A stretch of 45,469 nt of DNA from Gelidibacter maritimus (GTDB taxonomy: Bacteria > Bacteroidota > Bacteroidia > Flavobacteriales > Flavobacteriaceae): positions 1 to 45,469 of the forward strand of contig NZ_JACGLT010000025.1 in NCBI RefSeq assembly GCF_014062315.1. Direction: 5' to 3'. Positions within the stretch are counted from its first letter, which is position 1; the number at the start of each line of letters is the position of its first letter. A program made the position numbers and the translations under genes. Shown in pieces: positions 42,246 to 45,469 of the stretch. The notes below the pieces were generated by a model, which worked only from the letters and a program-made list of their open reading frames with translations, had not been told where the DNA came from and did no database searches.

Positions 42246-43031
42246 ATGTCAGATTTAAATCATATTCTTTTAAATGGATACACTTCTTCATTTCCATATA
42301 GTACACATGGAGGTGGAGGTTTCAATTTGAAACCTAGATCAAATAGGCAACAGCATGGAACTCATATACAACAATCATTTAATAATGCTGTTACCGAATT
42401 TTCAGAAGGAGATGCTGATTATGAATTTGTATATATTGAATTTGAATCAGCAGTTAATTTTGAACTAACATTTGATAGGTTTGAAGATGCTGGAGATAAC
42501 ATTAGATTAGCTTCATGTAAAGCCATATTTACTAACGATGTTGATGGACAGGAACAAGTTGTATATAAAATTGCAGTTTATTTAAACAAAAGAGCTGTTT
42601 CTAATTTTCTAACCAAGATTGAACAATATTTAACCGAAGACACCTCTGGTGGAAATCCACGTAATCAAAATTTAATTTCAAACATTGAAAACATTAGAGC
42701 AGCAACTCTAGAAAGTTTTTGGCAAGAACCTGAAATTGATTTCCCTTCAGTAGGTCAAGATGTTTGGTGGGAGGTTTGGTATAGTAATGTCGGCAGAGAA
42801 GAAGTTTTATCATCTATTAATTCTTTGAGCGATAGTGGACTTATAACAAACGAAAGAATATTAGAGTTTCCAGAAAATATTGTTGGTTTAATAAAAGGAA
42901 CACCAGAACAATTGGCTAGAACTTTATTATACCAAAATAATTTAGCTGAATTAAGAAAACCTATTGAAACTTCGGATTTCTTTACAAATTTGGATAAAAC
43001 TTGGGAGTATCCGTCCGAGCAACTACATTAG
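42246..43031 (+). pseudogene. S8-family protease partner, N-terminal part only (interrupted)
   Basis: 261 aa. This matches the N-terminal, non-catalytic region of the S8 peptidases paired with AAA+ ATPases. Landmarks are HGTHIQQSFNNAVTEF, the DYEFVYIEFES strand, ATLESFWQEPE near residue 155 with DVWWEVWYS, ILEFPENIVGLIKGTPEQLA near residue 215, and LAELRKPIETSDFFTNL. In the family the catalytic Asp, His and Ser domain follows about 30 residues later. Here the frame instead ends after DKTWEYPSEQLH, which is probably IS-derived sequence. The protease is therefore missing its catalytic domain. The preserved frame is undamaged, suggesting a recent insertion. Confidence 0.8.
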
Positions 43032-43541
43032 CTATTGGTCTTCATATTTCGTAGTGAATTCAATATCCTTGCCTTCTGCCCTTGCTTGAAGCACTATTTG
43101 TTGTATATGTTCTGGAAGGTTGTCCAAGGGCAATATCAGTCCATCGACCATTACCATGTTGTTAAAAGGGCTGTTCTCCTGCATGGCACCGGTAGAAAAT
43201 TCAGGGCTATAATACCATAGATCGAACATATCCTTTATGATCCGGGCCTTGCTCGAGACCGTAGCCCCCTTGGTCCCGAAGTATTCGTTCATCTCTTTGG
43301 AACTTATATACGGCTCGAAGGATCTGTCGAACAAAAAATTTATCGACCCTATGGCATGGACCACAGCTGCCGCCCATATCTCTAATTTTCCCCTTGTGAA
43401 CGGGACGTCTCTTTTTCTACCCATCTTTTTGATGAGTTTTTCACAGAGTACGAAGTATTCATCATTGAGTTTCTGCGCACAGAAGGCCCCCGTTATTTCC
43501 AATAATTGTTTTTCCTTTTCCTTTACCTGTTCTTTGGTCAT
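43032..43541 (-). CDS. DUF6398-like passenger protein
   Basis: 169 aa. It appears to be of the DUF6398 type: [62 protein letters not shown], then [20 protein letters not shown], which looks like a helix-turn-helix. Its ATG overlaps the tnpC stop (ATGA at 43538-43541), so it is translationally coupled to the transposase. Its role in transposition or host biology is unknown. It ends about 25 bp from the likely left end of the IS. Confidence 0.75.
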   Translation of the reverse strand: MTKEQVKEKEKQLLEITGAFCAQKLNDEYFVLCEKLIKKMGRKRDVPFTRGKLEIWAAAVVHAIGSINFLFDRSFEPYISSKEMNEYFGTKGATVSSKARIIKDMFDLWYYSPEFSTGAMQENSPFNNMVMVDGLILPLDNLPEHIQQIVLQARAEGKDIEFTTKYEDQ

Positions 43542-45016
43542 ATGCTGTTCTGTTTTTGGTATCCGGGCAGGAGTTCTTCGAGTTTTTGTATGCTATGATC
43601 TGGGATCCGCCCGAGGGTCTCCTTTAGCCATTCCCGGGGATTGACGCCCTGCATCTTGCAGCTACCGAAGAAAGAATAGAGCATGGCGGCATTTTGTGCC
43701 GCTTTATGTGATCCACAGAAAAGGAAGTTCTTTCTGCCTATGGCCATGGGGCGGATGGCATTTTCGATCAGGTTATTGTCAAGTTCGATGCGTCCATCCT
43801 CAAATATGGCCTCCAGTTTTGGGTATTGATTGATGAAGTAGGTCATCGCCTTGCCGATGGGACTTTGCGGCAGCACTCTGAATTGTTGCCCTTCGATCCA
43901 CGTTTTGATCTGTACCAATAGCGGCTTGATCCTTATGTCTCGTTGTCTTTTTCGGGCTTCAAGATCATCTTGGGCCTCCTCTTTGATCTTACGTTCTTCC
44001 AAATAGATATCCCTAAAGATGGCCAATGCTTTTTCCGCTTGTTTTTTATCACTGTCCAGCGCGTCGTGGAACTTGCGCCTGGCATGTACCAGACATCCGG
44101 CAAGTGCGATCTTGGGGTCGGTACCTATTTTATCGTACACGGTATAGCCATCGCATTGCAGATACCCACTATAGCCCGCAAGCAATTCTTTGGGGCCGTG
44201 CTGTCCACGGCCTTTTCGGTAATTGAAAAGCACCAATTTTTGAACGGGATCGTGATAGACCCATTGATATCCCTGATGTGTACTGCCTTTTTTATCGGAA
44301 TCCAACACCTTGATCGGACTCTCATCGGCCTGGATATAATCGGAGGCCAGTATTTTTTGTTTCAGTGTATTGTAGAGCGGTTCCAGCAGCTGGCAACAAC
44401 TGGCCATCCAGTCGCTCATGGTGCTCTGTGCGGGTTCCCATCCAAAGTCCCGTTTGAACATTTGGATCTGCCGGTAGAACGGAAGGTGATCGATATATTT
44501 GCCCACCAGGATGTGTGCCAGTAAACAGGCCTCGGCTATCGATTTGTCGATGGGACGGGTAGGAAGTGCCGCGATCAGTACGCCCTCTCCATCCGCTTTG
44601 GCATACTTGGGCCGGATCGTCCTTCTTTTGATAAGGCTTGCGGGAGTGTATTCCAAGGTTTCGGTGACCTCTTCCCCGATCTTCTTCAGTCCCGTGGTAT
44701 CCTCTTCGGGCTCGATGGTGATTTCCCTGACCGGCAGATGTTCGGGCAGTGCATTGCGCCCATTGTGTTTTTTCTTGTCCCTGGAATAGGTAATGGTCTC
44801 TTGCGGGGTCTCTTCTACGGTTTCTGGGGAATCATCCCCTGAAAAGAGCGATAACTGGTCGACCACAGCTTGGGATATGAAACTCTCGGATTTGAATCCA
44901 CTTATGAGTTTGTAGAGCTGTGCCAGTTGATGTTCCAAGGAAACTATTCTGGCCGTGGAGGCCTTCTCCTTTTTTTGAAGGTCCCGGTTCTCGACAAGCA
45001 GCTCTTGATAGGTCAT
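43538..45016 (-). CDS. tnpC: IS66 transposase TnpC
   Basis: 492 aa, full length for IS66 TnpC. An N-terminal leucine-zipper-like segment ([33 protein letters not shown]) is followed by a spacer and the DDE catalytic region. The three acidic residues are in [17 protein letters not shown] and [11 protein letters not shown]. The C-terminal IS66_C-type end ([35 protein letters not shown]) is intact. It probably cuts and joins the IS ends. Confidence 0.93.
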   Translation of the reverse strand: MTYQELLVENRDLQKKEKASTARIVSLEHQLAQLYKLISGFKSESFISQAVVDQLSLFSGDDSPETVEETPQETITYSRDKKKHNGRNALPEHLPVREITIEPEEDTTGLKKIGEEVTETLEYTPASLIKRRTIRPKYAKADGEGVLIAALPTRPIDKSIAEACLLAHILVGKYIDHLPFYRQIQMFKRDFGWEPAQSTMSDWMASCCQLLEPLYNTLKQKILASDYIQADESPIKVLDSDKKGSTHQGYQWVYHDPVQKLVLFNYRKGRGQHGPKELLAGYSGYLQCDGYTVYDKIGTDPKIALAGCLVHARRKFHDALDSDKKQAEKALAIFRDIYLEERKIKEEAQDDLEARKRQRDIRIKPLLVQIKTWIEGQQFRVLPQSPIGKAMTYFINQYPKLEAIFEDGRIELDNNLIENAIRPMAIGRKNFLFCGSHKAAQNAAMLYSFFGSCKMQGVNPREWLKETLGRIPDHSIQKLEELLPGYQKQNSI

Positions 45017-45061
45017 AGCAGGGCTAAGATAAAAATTGCCCTGTTAAAAAACAACCTAATA

Positions 45062-45412
45062 TCACGTTTTTTTGTAACGTTTTCTCCTGGTTATATTGGT
45101 AATGGAGATCCCATCGATGAGCAGGACCAATTGAGCGTAATCCAGCCGTAGACTGCCGACTGATCCATCGTAATCGGGAAGTTCAAAAGTACCGGATTCC
45201 AGCCTTTTGTAGTACAGCATAAACCCTCCCGATTGCCAGTGCAACAACTTTGCCTTGTTGCGGACCTTGTTGATAAAGATATATACCGTACCGTCATCGG
45301 GGCTCTGGTCCAGATCGTTGATGACAAGTCCACTCAGGCTATCGAAGCTTTTTCGCATATCGGTGGGGAGGCTGTAGAGTTGGAACCGGTGCGAAGTACC
45401 AAGTGCGAACAT
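45062..45412 (-). CDS. tnpB: IS66 accessory protein TnpB
   Basis: 116 aa of the IS66 Orf2-like TnpB: YSLPTDMRKSFDSLSGLV, DDGTVYIFINKVRNKAKLLHWQSGGFMLYYKRLESGTF. This protein is required for efficient transposition in the family, but its mechanism is not established. It is followed by tnpC after 45 bp, and its start overlaps or abuts the tnpA stop. Confidence 0.93.
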   Translation of the reverse strand: MFALGTSHRFQLYSLPTDMRKSFDSLSGLVINDLDQSPDDGTVYIFINKVRNKAKLLHWQSGGFMLYYKRLESGTFELPDYDGSVGSLRLDYAQLVLLIDGISITNITRRKRYKKT

Positions 45413-45469
45413 CTATACTGGGATTTCGATCTCGATCCCGTTTTTGCAACGGATCAAAATGGTTCTGCC
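45413..45469 (-). CDS. tnpA: IS66 TnpA, C-terminal fragment at window edge
   Basis: The last 18 codons and stop of a gene continuing past the right edge; they read GRTILIRCKNGIEIEIPV. This is the usual end of IS66 TnpA in this group, abutting tnpB. It is incomplete only because the window ends. Confidence 0.8.
   Translation of the reverse strand, partial: GRTILIRCKNGIEIEIPV

Larger units (their letters stand above)
43007..45469 (-). mobile_element. IS66-family insertion sequence, running off the window
   Basis: On the minus strand are the IS66 operon genes tnpA (C-terminal 18 codons only, at the edge), tnpB, and tnpC, plus a DUF6398-like passenger gene. The left end is placed near GTATCCGTCCGAG at about 43007, where the S8-type protein sequence stops matching its family. 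The exact terminal repeat cannot be confirmed without the other end. Base composition is clearly richer in G+C than the AAA+ and S8 genes it interrupts. Confidence 0.85.

Noticed and set aside
43943-44524. 193-codon frame on the + strand inside tnpC
   Set aside because: It is the antisense shadow of the transposase gene.
1-45469. tRNA, rRNA or prophage genes
   Set aside because: No tRNA-like T-arm/anticodon pattern, rRNA sequence or phage structural gene was seen on reading. A tRNAscan run could still find something I missed.

Overview
The window looks like chromosomal DNA of a marine Flavobacteriaceae bacterium (Bacteroidota). This rests on the low G+C, the leader-poor start codons, promoters with a TAnnTTTG -7 box, SPII lipoproteins, a type IX secretion type B C-terminal domain, and protein families typical of that group. 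The species cannot be named from the sequence.

Region 1 (1-11,500) is an accessory region that resembles a gene-cassette array. It opens with an almost complete group II intron carrying a reverse transcriptase/maturase. Small independent units follow: hicAB and higBA toxin-antitoxin pairs, an sdpRI-type autorepressor/immunity pair, three small two-helix membrane proteins with PH-like tails, a serine hydrolase, an S41 peptidase and a small lipoprotein. All but hicAB are on the + strand. The spacers hold three palindromic elements of about 105 bp with matching arms, two families of longer duplicated spacers, REP-like hairpins and at least one decayed gene. Operators can be read directly in front of higBA (18-bp perfect palindrome) and sdpRI (7-6-7 inverted repeat over the -7 box). 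Three 18-bp iterons lie in front of hicA.

Region 2 (11,500-34,800) is mostly housekeeping and transport. It holds an aldehyde dehydrogenase, a Crp/Fnr regulator followed by an FNR-like box and a gene set for exported proteins (ankyrin, amidohydrolase, deaminase), an NhaC-family transporter behind a structured leader that resembles the SAM riboswitch clan, a 2H-phosphoesterase lipoprotein, a TolC/HlyD/ABC-2 permease operon, a tenfold 118-bp tandem repeat, a second Crp/Fnr regulator divergent from a CynX/NimT transporter, the tesA / ybbA-ybbP set, and an isolated thiE.

Region 3 (34,900-40,800) encodes a 962-residue secreted L-domain and repeat protein with a T9SS type B tail, then a likely operon of a membrane protein, a lipoprotein and an FAD-linked sugar-lactone-oxidase-like enzyme.

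Region 4 (40,800-45,469) is a small AT-rich defence-like locus: an AAA+ ATPase followed 3 bp later by the N-terminal part of the S8 (subtilisin-like) protease family that partners such ATPases. An IS66-family element cuts the protease gene before its catalytic domain. The IS carries a translationally coupled DUF6398-like passenger gene and runs off the right edge.

The most promising observations are the AAA+/S8 pair disrupted by the IS, the cassette-like palindromic elements, and the SAM-clan-like leader on the NhaC/MetT-like gene.
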